From: Rostratula benghalensis
Lineage: Eukaryota; Chordata; Aves; Charadriiformes; Rostratulidae
Assembly (NCBI GenBank): GCA_013399305.1
Contig: VXAI01000049.1
Span: forward strand, 650,482-714,481
Direction: 5' to 3'
Length of the DNA: 64,000 bases
In this document: piece after piece, positions 23,601 to 35,830 of the stretch
How the letters are laid out: the number at the start of each line of letters is the position of its first letter
Numbering within the stretch: the stretch's first letter is position 1
Notes under the pieces: generated by a model
Database searches by the model: none
What the model saw: the letters and a program-made list of their open reading frames with translations, nothing else
Told to the model about the DNA's origin: nothing
Made by a program: the position numbers and the translations under genes

Positions 23601-25211
23601 TAAAGAAGTGTTCAGAGACCCAATCACTAAGTAAAACATTGCAATATAGTGTTCTGTGGGTTTTTTTTAAATTAAAATTGGTGCAAATTGGCCTAATGCC
23701 AGGATAAAAAAATGTTAGAAGTTGGAGAGTACCTGAATGATTAGACTGCATGTACTCTGGATATTAATAAACTTAGAGGATGCACCTAATGAATTAAGCA
23801 TTGATTGAAATGTAACTGTTTCACAATCATGCTGTAGGTAACCAGTGCCTTTGTAACTAGTCTGATTTTTATCAGATAACATTTGAGTTTCCTTCAAATG
23901 TTCTTTCAAACCAGTATAGATTATTGTATGTAGCGTGTGTGCCTTGATCTTTAGCTTCCATGACAACGGGATACAGATAAATGTATTTCCATAACAATTG
24001 TAGGCAATGTTGAGTATCACTGGTACTTTCTGATGGTGCTGCTTGCTCCAAGGAGAAAATAGCATCACTTTATGTGACTTGAAAGGAGCTTTTGTTGTAA
24101 TAACTGAAGAAAAATGCTCACAAACATGATCATTTGAGGAGTATTGAATGACAGTAAAACTGATACAGAGTAGGAGAATGCTATTCTGCCGTGGTTGGAA
24201 GTTGTTTCTGGCCAACTTTATTGGTTTATTGCTGTTTGATGGACTTGAAGGAAACTACTTCACTGGCACAATACTGGGTTTGGTGCGGTGTATATGGAAC
24301 ATCTAAAAGGGATGCAAGAGAACCTCCTAATAAACATCAGCTGTTAGATGTTTTAGAGCTTTAGTCGTTGTCAAATTCAAGACCCACAGCTTTCAGATTC
24401 TTGACTGCTTCATAAGCTGTTATCTGTACAGCATGAGCTCTTCTGTCTCCCCATCAAACAGAAACATACAATGACATCTAAACATTGGTGTTTGGGAATA
24501 TTTTATACATTTTAACTTGGGAAATGTAATGCTGGTGTAGATCTTATTAAAACATGCTGACTTTCAGGGTACTATAATTTTCTGAAACTGCATTGCACCT
24601 TGCAGGTGACTCCAAGCAAGTTCTATGTGTATGAAGAATGGAAGGTTAAGCACTGATCATGTGCTGTTTACACAGAAGGAAATGGTAAATTGGTACTTCT
24701 GTTACTGTATTGTCACACAAACTTATTCATAAACTAAGGATTGGACCTAGAGCACTGTTGTTTCCCTGTTATATTTGAGGCAGTCCTTAATTTACAGGCA
24801 CTGGAAGCAAAGTAGAGAGGACAAGGGGTCTGGTGTTCCATCTGGTCTTGATTGGCAGGCAGTAAACTCAGATTTTTAAATTAAAGTATGCATCAAAAGA
24901 TCTTGATTAATAGATAAAATCCATTATTCCTCCATTTCCTATAAGCAATGTATATGATTTATTTTCTCTAGTGTCAGTAAAATTGTCTAGAAAAACCAAA
25001 AAGCCATAAACCCTTAGGCCTTGTTGTTCAGAATAGGAACTGTTTTATTAACAAGTTTTAACAGGGCTCTAAAATGATTATTATTTATCTCGCCATAAAA
25101 AGTCTTTCATTTTTATTGTGTTCTGTCTTCTGAAGAGGGGAGACTGATGTCAGCTTTGTGCCCAAATATTCAGAATCTTAATGATAGGTAATTATTGCTC
25201 TTAGGCTACCA

Positions 25212-25846
25212 GTTGGGACTTTGGTAAGGCCTTTGATGTTGTCCCCCACAACGTCCTTCTCTCTAAATTGGAGAGATAATGGATTTGATGGGTGTACTGT
25301 CCAGTGAGTTGGGTAGATGGTCACATCCAGAGGTCATGTTCACATAGTGGACCAGTGGTGTCCCTTGGGGGCCTGTGTTGGGACTAGCACTGGTCCATGT
25401 CTTCATCACTGACATAAACATTGTGTGCACACCCTCAGCAAGTCTGTGGACAACAGCAAGCTGCGTGGTGCGGTTGGCACACCTGAGGGATGGGATGCCA
25501 TATAGAGGGACCTGGACAAGCTGGCAAAATGGGCATGTGTGAAAATCCTGAGGTTCAAAAATGCCAAGTGCAGGGTTCTGCACCTGGGATGGAGCAGCCC
25601 ATGGTATCAACACAGGCTGGGGCACAAAGGGGTTGAGAGTGGTCCCGTTCAGAAGGACTTGGGGGTTTTGCTGGTTAAAAAGCTGGACATGACCCTGCAA
25701 TGTGCTCTGGTAGCCCAGAAAACCATCAGTGTCTTGGGCTACCTCAAAAGCAGCATGGCCAGCAGGGTCAGGGAGGGGGGTTCTGCCCCTCTGCTCCCCT
25801 GCAGTGAGACCCCACCTGGGGTGCTGCATCCAGCTCTGGAGCTCTA
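25212..25846 (+). mobile_element. CR1 LINE internal fragment without 3' end
   Basis: A piece of CR1 ORF2 that starts in GGACTTTGGTAAGGCCTTTG (the DFSKAFD block of the reverse transcriptase). It runs through the SGVPQG-type block and the downstream LG..SSMASRVREG region, and stops at GCATCCAGCTCTGGAGCTC. The normal CR1 3' part and octamer tail are missing, which is unusual because CR1 copies are normally truncated at the 5' end. It is old: several stops and frameshifts interrupt the frame. Confidence 0.85.
25240..25846 (+). pseudogene. CR1 ORF2 reverse transcriptase remnant
   Basis: Broken reverse transcriptase and post-RT coding sequence of the CR1 copy above. The frame gives SGVPWGPVLG in the motif before the catalytic box. 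At 25443-25454 the catalytic F-A-D-D box reads S-V-D-N, so the second aspartate is lost. Stops occur in the YIERDLDKL region and frames change several times. From 25539 to 25829 the frame is open again and reads AKCRVLHLGW and VQKDLGVLL, which are CR1 ORF2 landmarks. It cannot encode active polymerase. Confidence 0.8.
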
Positions 25847-28188
25847 GATCATCACAAAGGTGGCCATTCCAGTGAATGATCTGGCCATTTGAGTCGAGTG
25901 TTTTCTTAGGGTAGATTCATTATTTTTCAAGTGAAATAGAGTAAATGTAATTAAGAGATATGTTCTGGATATGTTGAAAAAATCTGATTGGTTCTGTGAT
26001 GTTAAGCAACTTTATCTTGTTCAATGTCTCTAGGTCTCAATAATTGAAAATGAGCCTTCTTGTCTGTTAGGGACTTATCTACTCATCTCCTGAGGTTCTT
26101 CTTATTGAAATAAAAAATAACACAACATTTTTGGCTTTAGAAAACTGCTTTAACTGTCTTAGATTTAAGTTGTGTGCTCATGCTAATGGAGAGAAATTAT
26201 TTTGCTTTTTACTGTATTTATATTTTCATTTTGAGAGAAAACAAATCATTACTACCTCTGAGCCAGTGTTTATATAAAGAATAGCATTTCATTTGTATTT
26301 AATTTAAGTGGTAGTCATTATTTCCTAAAATGCAACATATTTTTCTTTAGATTTTTTGACAATTGAATTCTTAATGTGAAGTACTAACACTGGTGCCTCT
26401 CAGACTGTTAAGCAACACTGGTGCTGTATGCACAGACCGTTACTCCGTTATTAAATAATGTCTCTGCTTGCTCTTCTGCAGACTTCCCTTTTTAGGCTCT
26501 TTTATAATAACCATGACCCTTTCCTGATGCCAGTCCGATGCAAGTAACTTGAAGGTCCATGTGATTTGCTGTATTTTCATGTGTGGCTTAAATCTTCTGA
26601 AATTTTTAGGGGGTTTTTTTTTGTTTGTTCGTTTATTTTTTTTAATCTCCTACACATGTTTTTTTTGTCAACATGAAAAGGTGAATAAAAATGAGTATTG
26701 CAGACTTGAAATATCTTCCAGTTTTGTTAACACTGGGTTTGAGACAGTGTTTTCAGCCTTCTAAGATATAAAAAGTATTATATAAGTACAATAAATATTT
26801 GGTAACAGTTGGTGGATCTAGTTGGTGGTGCCTGTTGGGTTATAGTGCTGGTCAGAGACACAGTTGGGAAATGCCAGCAGTGGAAGCAAACATCAGGATG
26901 TGATGAGTTGGCTGAAGTTGGCTCTGTTGATCTTCTCGGGATGGAATGTCTTCAACAGTTTAGTAAAAAAGCTTATAAATATAACTTTGGGAGTTTTACT
27001 GATGGAAATGTGTTGTTTTAAATGATTTTTGGCAACGTAGCAGCAATTTGTGCTTGGCCTGTGTATGTTTTTGATCCTTCAGCAGCTCAATGGAGAACGG
27101 TGTCTACAAACGTGCTCATAAATACATGATAAATTTGGCTTGCAGGATACAAAGCCCCCATCTAGTTTAAGTGTTGCCTTAAGTATTCCTTGCAAATATT
27201 TGAACAGTTGCTTGAAATGGGTTTTACAAGATCTTATGATAGAATGACAGCTACAATATTAGGGCATATTTATTCACTCTCATGTATGTTTCTGTACTTC
27301 ATGAAATAATGTATGTGGCTTCCAAAGTGGTTTATGCTTTGTACTTCTTATGCTTCCAAGTAAGTGAGCAGACCTTTGCAAAAGGGAATTAATTGCTTTT
27401 TTTCAGACAAGTGAGTATAGTGTACAAATAACAGATGCATAAGATAGGGTCAAATTGCTTGCTCACTGTTGTATTGGGATTCTGTGGCAGAAGTGGAGGG
27501 AAAAAGGAGTCTTGTCATTCAGTTCCTTCCATATAATGTGAGCATAAAGGCTGGAAAGATGTAATATTAAATACTAAAAAGAACTGAATTATCAACAAAA
27601 TATTTTTTAAAAGTTAGAATATTTCAATCACTCAAGAACCAAGAATGAATCAAGTACATGCTATGTCTTCTGTGTTGCGTATATGTTGTAATTTTACAGC
27701 ACTGAGAAAATAGTCTCTTATGGGACAATAGTTATTCTTAATTACATGAAGTTACTACAGAAAGAAGCAAAACTATTGCTAGAGAATCAGTAGTTTGACA
27801 GGAATGAAAAGCCAAGTGAAATTTTGAAGAATTAGTACAGCTTGAGGAGCAGTGCATTTCCTGAATTCAGCACTGAGCAGTAGGAGAAGTACTTGTGCCA
27901 GCACGTCGTTGCCAGGATTGGGGCCAGAGGTAATCTTATTTTCTGTGTGCTGTCAGATTTCCATATGGATGATTTGTGTGTGCAATCCCTGCACATCACT
28001 TAATAAGGAACCACAGAGGAAAAATCTGCTCTGCAAAGGTTCTAAACTATCCATGATGGAGCGGAATAGTGGGCTAAACCTAGTACAAGGGTCCCAAAGT
28101 TCACTGGCAATCCCTATTCCCCTAATCTTTGCTCTGGTGTTTTAGGCATGATGATGGAAATGCATTGTGCTATTTGTTTCAGTGGTTC
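25847..28188. other. Unique DNA with one exon candidate
   Basis: AT-rich sequence with no repeat recognised. It contains the weak exon candidate at 26482-26543 and T runs near 26620-26670. Nothing else stands out. Confidence 0.4.
26482..26543 (+). CDS. Candidate internal exon, function unknown
   Basis: A 62-base segment after a good acceptor (CTGCTTGCTCTTCTGCAG), with a usable donor (GATGCAA then GTAACT). The frame starting at the first base is open and reads TSLFRLFYNNHDPFLMPVRC. It closes with a TAA immediately inside the presumed intron, as expected for a real exon boundary. Two bases are left over at the 3' end. I do not recognise the protein. No neighbouring exon was identified that would give a compatible splice phase, so it may be chance. 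Confidence 0.2.
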
Positions 28189-28210
28189 TGTGTGTGTGTG
28201 TGTGTGTGTG
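28189..28210. repeat. (TG)11 microsatellite
   Basis: Eleven perfect TG units followed by a TATA-rich stretch (TATAAATGTATATATG). Ordinary dinucleotide microsatellite. Confidence 0.95.
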
Positions 28211-31200
28211 TATAAATGTATATATGTGGAATGTCTATATACTCATGTGTGTATATGCAAAAATACATGTGGAATAAAAATTATCTACTCCTCTCAAATA
28301 CATTATTTGTTAACTTGAGAAACTGTCCTTGTATTAAGGTGGATAAGGTAACATTTTAAGGTCACACATGCGTGATAAAACATGATGGTACTACTTACAG
28401 TATATTCCTTTTGTGGACCCCTGCTTTTAATAAGTTAGTATTGGCTTTCTCAATGTTTTAAACGTTTTTTGTTGTTGATGGCTCTGATTGTCTAATTGAG
28501 GCTTTGAATGCAGAGTGTGTAGAACCTTTCTACATGAATACATAACCAGTTTTAAAAAGGCAGTATTTATCACCTCAATCTAATGTGTTTTGCTTCTAAT
28601 ATAAGCATCAAGAGTTTTGCTGTAAACTATCCCTTGCACTGCACTATACCTTGCACAGATCAACAGTGGCTTTAACCTAAACTGTTATTAACTGTATTAA
28701 TTCAATTAATTCAATTCTCTTGTTTATAATTTAACTGGCGAGGGCCTTATGATTTATTATGTAGATATTCAGAATTGTCTCTTCAAGCTGTAATTCTAAA
28801 ATTTAAGTTCTTGCTAAAACTATTTTTAGGAATTTGTTTTCCAGTAGAACTCTAACTTGAAGGTACTGCTCTCCAGCATAGTCTCTGTCCTTAGCTCACT
28901 AATTGAGATGGGAGGTTCATTTCTATTTGTGTCTATTTTTCCAAATACTTATTCCAAGCATATAATTTCCCTTAAACACTTATATACTAATCATAATGTA
29001 ACAGAAGTATACAAATTATATATTTTAAAGACCACTTAATACTTGGATATTCTGAGACCTGAAAAAATGGTCTTTGTTTTACTTTTTTAAAGAAGTATTT
29101 TACAGCAATTTCAGAATAGTCTTGTATATTGACAGATTTCTAAGTACAACTGATGCCAAATATAGTATAGATTTTTTTTTAAAAAAAAATGTCCCACAAA
29201 TTCATCAGTTCATGTAGGCAGGAAAATCTGTGTTGGTGCTAATCATGGCTTGATTTTTTTGGTCTTTTTTTAAAATTGCAGTACAGTGGAAGAGAAATAA
29301 TATAAGATGGCTGGGAACAAAGATGAATGAAGTAATAATACTTTTATTTAGATTATACAAAAATGTACTTTGAGGCACACATTTATCACAGGCTGCGATT
29401 ACTTAGACAAGAAGGGAAAAATGGCATTTCCTTTCACTGACAGGTGTTAAAGAAACTGGAGTATATTAAGTCTTCTTATATAGACTATATTGTTTTATCA
29501 GTGTAAGTTTGTAATTCTTCATACAATAGTTCACGTAATTGAATTAAAAATAAGTGGCCCTTTCTATTTTCTGCTGAATGGGAAGGAGGAAGTACAAAGC
29601 TTTCCTCCTTGAAGAAAGGGCAATTCTGCCTTCTTACTTACACGAGGGGGTAACGGGTGACCTGAAATCAGGAATAGGTTGTGGATGGAGATAGTCCTTC
29701 GGGGAGCAAGGTCCCAAACCTCTCTTTCTGTTGCTGCTGAAAGAAAAAACTCATTTGTAGAGGCTTTTCTTTGGTTGCTTCCACCTCCTATATTGTTAGC
29801 TTATGGACTATGTGATTATAGAGTTTTGGTGTTTCCTGCAAGGTATCTTGCTCTTCAAAAGATGAAATTTGATTGTGCATAAATGCTGTTCACCAGACTG
29901 CTCTGTACTGACTACTACTGTTAGATTTTTTCTTTTTACTGAAGTATTCATAACTTCAATACCAATTTTGCTACTGCAGCTGTTCTTTAGTTTGCAGGGG
30001 GAGGAGAGGGAAATTCCAAAATAAATAACTGTTATCTATGTTTTCTGGGCAAATCCTATACAGTAGGTGTCTTGAAAAAATATTACATTAGCTATATTCA
30101 AGATGTTCCTTAATAGATTGCTCAGTCTGGAGAAAACTATTATTATCACGCTTTCTGAACTTGAGAATGCCGGTGCAGTTCTATCCCTTTCAATCGACAG
30201 AACGCCCCAGAGGTCATTTAGCACTTTGCCTCCACTGCTACACAAATTATTTTAGTTTTTTTTAATCTGCTTCCATTCACAGATCACATCAGGGATATTT
30301 TTGTTCTTAAGGAGAGGTTTTCTGGTTTTATACTCTTCCTAGTGTGAGCCTATTAATGTGAACTTGAGTTTTGGCAAACGCTTTCAAGGAGTTCTTAAAC
30401 GATGGGTAAAAGCAGCTTGTAAGAATACTCTGTGTTTCTCATAGGGTGGTGTTTGTGTTCACTGTCAAACAGTTTGTTCTGTACCAGGTGAGGTTTTAAT
30501 TAGCTGCAGTCATTGCTTTTCCCTACCATTTTTAGCTCTTAGAATGTTCTTAAAAGCCAGTTCTATGATATCCTAGAGCTGAAAGGGCGCAGTGATGCTA
30601 CAATGAGAAAGAAGTGATAAAGGTGCAATACCATGGAATATTACAGGTTCTCACCATTTCCCAAGTTCTAATACTTGTAACACTTTTTCCCCTTCTTACA
30701 ATTTATAGGTGTTCAGAGATGGCTCAAAATATCATGTCAGGAGTGGGACCAGAACTTTACTGGCTGTGTATTGGTCAAGTTTAGGGCTAACTATTTTTGT
30801 GGTGTCTGGTGCATGGCATTTGGGTGCTTTTGGCAATAGTGGCTCATCTAAGAGTGAAGATCGGCACAGTCCAAGTTTCTTCACCTTTTTGGAGGTTTCC
30901 TGATGGCATCAGGTTAAGACTGTCCCTTAGTTATTTAACTTTTGTCATTGTTTTACCTATGACAAAAGAGGTATAAGATAAAGTAGAAAGGTGTTAGCTT
31001 ATTGTACATGCTTGTACATGCTGTGATGTGTGAGTTTGTTCTAAAGAGACATCTGGTTCATATTAATGGAACCTAGGGAGCGGATTCCAATTTTTTTTTT
31101 TATATTTTTGAAGTCAGTCATTGTCCGTCTACTGCTAGTTTCTGTAGGTGGTCGCAATCTAAAGATGGTAAAATAAGGATTTGAAAGAAACCTTTTAGAA

Positions 31201-33194
31201 AATCACACCAGCTCACAGCACTGTATGTGACTTCTCATGTTCTACACCATGCAGAATTCAGCTGTTAATTTTTGATACAAAACTATTAAACACTTCAGAA
31301 GTAATTTATTCCATGTGATTGCTTTCTTCAGAAACAGACTATGATTTTTGGAAGTACTTAAGTTTCCTACTTTTCAATAAGTTTTGTGGAGCTGTTTCAG
31401 AGTTTGTAATCTGTGCTGTATTACAAAGAACTGTAAAGAATCTTGCACTGCAGCAGGTCTTTGTTGCTTGTTGAAAAATGTTTTTGTATTGTGGCCATGA
31501 GACAATATAGAAATTGCAGGTTTATAGCATGGTCCCGTTGTTTAACAACCTACACTGATTATTAAGCTAAGCTTTCTGTATATTTGAAAGGAAATGATTC
31601 TGCAAAATCAAATGAGGGGAATTTACAGCAAAATGGAGACATTTCTGTTGAGCTGTTTCATTGCCATTCAGCTTCAGTTAATACATATATTTAAGTTAAT
31701 ATTATGAGCTCAGATGCTACTTGGATGGAAAAAATTGGCATCTTTGGATTTTTATTAGAGTTTCATTTTGGAGCCCATACTGTTTCTACAGTAGAAATTT
31801 TGACCCATGGATTTTATTCACACCAGTCAGAAACATGCAGAGTAATATTTCAGTGTTTAACTCCAATTCCTGTTCTCCATCTTAATCCCACATGTGTTCA
31901 CTGTGTTGTATTTCACCTACATAACTCCTAATACACCTCCTACCTGAAGCTGATATACAGGCCCTTAAAGCCAGGCAGTTGGAGTTGCAGTTAGTGTGTA
32001 GACTAACAAATTGTGAGAGATTACTTAGGTACATGATTTTTACATGGACTTTAATTATTAAAAGGTTGAAGTAATCCTTATTCTTTGTATGTGATAGGAG
32101 TAATTCTCCCTTACATTCTGAAGGAAGTTGGAAGGGAATGTGAGGAAAAAATGAGTCCTATGAGTGTGAGTTCAGGAAGAACATGTATGTAGCGTCTGTC
32201 CTTTAGGTCTTCCAACTAATTGCTGTATGCTCACTGATGAGAAAACTTGTGGTCTCCATGGCAACTGTCCTGTTCTGCACCTTCATTTCCTGATACGAAA
32301 AACTACTTTCGATGTGGAAAACTGAAACAGAAAACAAAATATTCCCCTACCCTTTGCTTCCTCTCCGTTCTCCCTGCCTATGCCCTTACCTCCAAAATCC
32401 ATGCAGAATGGTTTGGCTAGGAAGGGGCTGTCTTGAAATACTGTATTTCAGTGGTCCTATGCTCCAGTTATTTACACCTGAGGTGAATTAGACTCTGTCT
32501 CTGCAGTTTTAGGTGTCTTCTACCAGAGTGAGAGTCATCTTTTGTTTCCAGGACTTTGAGCTGCAAAGGATGGAGCCCTGAGAACATGTTGCCTGACCAG
32601 CTTATTCTAAATGGGATGCTGCTGCCTGATGCCTGAAACTCTGGATTTACACAAACCCAGATCCAGGTAGAGTTAATGCATTTGTAGATTAAAAAGGATA
32701 TAGTCTAGTTAAATAACTCAAGGGTATTTAGTAGATGTTGCTGTTTAAAAGATGAATGTTTTTCAGGGCAAGTCCATCTTTGGTCACTGAAGGGAGGAAA
32801 TATTAGGAAAAGTTAAGAGTTATCTTGTGAGTTATTACTTAATGCTTTACTTTGGTAAATAATAATAGAGATACAGCAAATGCCATATTCTTTTAGTTCA
32901 TCTATTGGCACAGCAGTGTGATCAGATGAGTGTGTGTGTTGCAATTCATCTGGACACAGCCTTTGTAGCACCTCTTATCAGTGGTGACCAAATGCTCTTC
33001 TGGTGTGCATAGTTCTTGGGAAAAAAACCAAATGCCAATGGCATGTGAGTTTTTTACATGTTATATTAGCACTTACTCTTCTGTGGAAAGCAATGATGCT
33101 TTTGGTATTATTTGAAATATTTAAGCATTCTAGGATACAAATGAGACCCAGAAAGACAGAATTATGTTGAAGTCAAGTATGCAACAGTCCTGAA

Positions 33195-33214
33195 ATGCAA
33201 ATGCAAATGCAAAG
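33195..33214 (+). promoter_or_regulatory. Overlapping octamer (POU) sites
   Basis: Two perfect ATGCAAAT octamers (33195-33202 and 33201-33208) and a third near-match ATGCAAAG (33207-33214) overlap at 6-bp steps. ATGCAAAT is the classic OCT/POU homeodomain site. A hexanucleotide expansion (AAATGC) could produce the same pattern without function. Confidence 0.3.
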
Positions 33215-34580
33215 GTAGAATGAACATTAGGGTCATACTGTCTTTATTTGCTTTAGTCTTAGTGTAGTATTGACTGTTTGGGAACTGAAATAAAAGGAAG
33301 ATGTTTACCAGTTTTCCTATAACATTATCACTAGAAAACAGATTCATACACTTCCTATTAAGTCATGTATTTTCACCGTTTACTTAAACAAAAGCTCATT
33401 GTTCACTCAAGTACTACAAACAGTTTATGGTTAAAGTGTCTGGAATACCTGAAATAGGATTGTTAGAATATTCAGAAGGTGTTTTGTGAATTAAAATATC
33501 CTGAGTAAAGCATTTTTTGCCAAACGACAACAATCTTATTTGGGTTTTGCACAGTCTTGAAGACTTGTATGAAGTGATATGGTTTATTCTGTATGTGAAG
33601 AGCTGAGTGTGTCTGACTCTATCATGGAAGTGTACTTTGAGTTTGTGTTTAGCTACTTGTCATTTCCTTCACATAAGGTATGTATGTAGTAATCTCATCC
33701 TGAAATTTTAAACTGATGGGTAGGGGCATTGAGAAACAAATGAAAAAAGCCCCTAAACTAAGTGGCTCTGCTCTAAACCTAAAGGTTATATTTTGTCTAA
33801 CAGTTAAAGCTTCAGCTGAGAAGCAAACGACCCAATTTGATCACTGTAGAATTTTTCTATCCTGTACTCCTGCCAAGTACTTAAAATGTTTCTTGAGTTT
33901 GTGTTTTCAGTTGTAATTTGGACACTTTCTCCTGCTGCAGTTCCCAAAGAACTCCCAGGACCCTTACTGACTAGAATGGCTGCAGGTTTTGCAGGCACCA
34001 GTCAGAAGGTGTTAATCTTGTTCTTAGAAAATGCCAGAGTCTGCAGTTTCAGGCAGTGCCCAAAACATCATATAGGACTAGCAATCCAGCACTACAGCTT
34101 GTAGTCCGTGCCCACGGATAAGCAGGGGTGAGGGAGAGTCTCTCTGAATGGAGACCACTCATTTACTGGAGTTTTGGTGGAATATCTGTATTTAAAATAC
34201 AAGTACTTTAGGATGAAATATACAATGACAATAATGTCTCAATAGCACTTTGCACCCATCAGGATCCCCAAGCCTTTAATGGTGATTTACACAACATTTG
34301 CAGGTTGTTTCGTTCTTGTTGAAAAGCAGCAATTCTGCATAGCTGACTTGGCTCTGAATAGGATTACAGTTTAGTGTAACCTCATCTTTTGTTCTGAATG
34401 CTGCTAAATTCCTTTGGTTCAGTTTGCACTTGATTTCTCTACTGTAGTAATAGGAGCATCGTTCTGAACTCAGACTACGGAGGTGACTTCTGTTTCATGT
34501 AGTATAATTCTATCAGTTGGAGTTCTTGTGAGGAAAGTTCCATCGGGAGGAAAGTGTGATAAGCTAGAATATGTTTATTC

Positions 34581-34601
34581 TTTTTTTTTTTTTTTTTTTT
34601 T
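34581..34601. repeat. Poly(T) run, 21 bases
   Basis: Uninterrupted T21 between TTTATTC and CTTCCTG. Simple homopolymer. Confidence 0.8.
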
Positions 34602-35321
34602 CTTCCTGTATGGGAAAGATAAACACAACTTCTTGGTTTTATTTAAATAGGTGGGGAACTCTGGCTTCATTTAGGCTCACAGCTGATATGGTGTGGATGC
34701 AGTTACAGTAGTGTGACTTTACAGCCCAGATAAGGAGGGACAGCACCTCTCTTGAGAGCATGGACGATCTGCTTGAGCCCAAGTTTCAGCCTTCCTCTAA
34801 TAGCCCTAAATCCAGCCTGTGCTCCAAAAGGAGGTGATGACACCCAACTGAATTTGTGTTCGTTTCTCTTCCTTCTTCCAAATTTCTTTTGCACATGGAA
34901 GACTGAACTTATGAAAGACCTGTAAGGCTTGAGGTCCAGCCCCTGCCATCTGTGTCTGCTTATGCAAGTAATACCCATTTTTCTTGCTGTAAGTGTTCTT
35001 GTTGAGGTAGTTGCATCTCTCTTTCCTAATAATCCATGCAAGACCTGGAAGAAACTATATAGTAGATCAAAACACAGAATTTTTAAGTATGCTTTAAATT
35101 AATTTGCAGACGATTGTTTTTCAGTATTGTCCCTTCAAGAAGTACTTAATCTTGGCAGATGTCTTGCCTTTTAAAGATTTGTAGCCTCTGCTTTTGAAAG
35201 ATCCCACCAAATGTAATGGTTAGCTGTATTTCTTTCCCATGGAGTTTTTTTGCATACTTAAATGCATGTGAACCTTCTTAACCCCAGATTTATCAGCTGG
35301 GTGATGCCACAGCTGGCCTGA

Positions 35322-35390
35322 GTGAGTAGTCTTACTTGGAGTGGGAGGTTGGACTGCGTGATCCATGGTGGTGTCTTCCAACTAGAGCTT
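35322..35390 (+). mobile_element. Possible old CR1 3' tail
   Basis: GGGAGGTTGGACTGCGTGATCC followed by GTCTTCCAAC follows the pattern of the CR1 3' UTR (GGAGGTTGGACTAGATGATC then CCCTTCCAAC in other copies). It lies about 440 bases to the left of the next CR1 copy. Short and diverged; no octamer tail is visible. Confidence 0.4.
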
Positions 35391-35830
35391 CTAAACTGAA
35401 TCCCCAAGCAGTTCTTGTGTTTAGCAATATACCATTATCTTCCCATGCCCTAGAGAGAACCTCGAGTTCCACCTCTGAATGGCCTAGAAGTAAGCGTTCA
35501 GAGAGGTGACTTAGGACATGGAAAATGTAATCAGGGATTTAAGAAAACAACAGCTGGTGACATGCTGTGTTTGCAAAATAGATAAGCCTGGGTGTCTAGA
35601 ACAAAGATGCTTTGGAGAAGTTGCAGAACATCTCTGTAACAGCCTTTCAGATCAGCCCAGTTCCCAACTGATGGCTCTGCTTGCATTTCATAATTTTACT
35701 TTGCCACTTCATTAGGAGGGGGGTGTTGGAAGATGAAGACAGTAGATGGTTCTGTACACTGTGCTTGTGCATCAAAATTTTAGCTTGTTTCTGTCTTCTG
35801 GGCCTAACAAATTTGAAATCTCACTTTTAA

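Larger units (their letters stand above)
20285..25211. other. Unique DNA with direct repeat and exon candidate
   Basis: Contains the 47-bp direct repeat pair and the minus-strand exon-like frame at 20447-20658, a C9 run near 21148, a T run near 22777, and the longest non-repeat open frame in the window (23715-24215, minus, 166 codons). That frame has no recognised domain and is within chance expectation for AT-rich DNA. No CR1 copy recognised between 20285 and 25211. Confidence 0.4.
28211..35321. other. Unique non-coding DNA
   Basis: AT-rich, with no CR1 copy or gene recognised. It contains a 10-bp tandem pair TTGTACATGC at 31002-31021, the overlapping octamer sites at 33195-33214, T21 at 34581-34601, and unremarkable short open frames, including a 112-codon minus frame at 34703-35041 without family resemblance. 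Confidence 0.45.

Noticed and set aside
25263..25829. 188-codon minus-strand open frame
   Set aside because: Antisense shadow of the CR1 ORF2 fragment on the plus strand.
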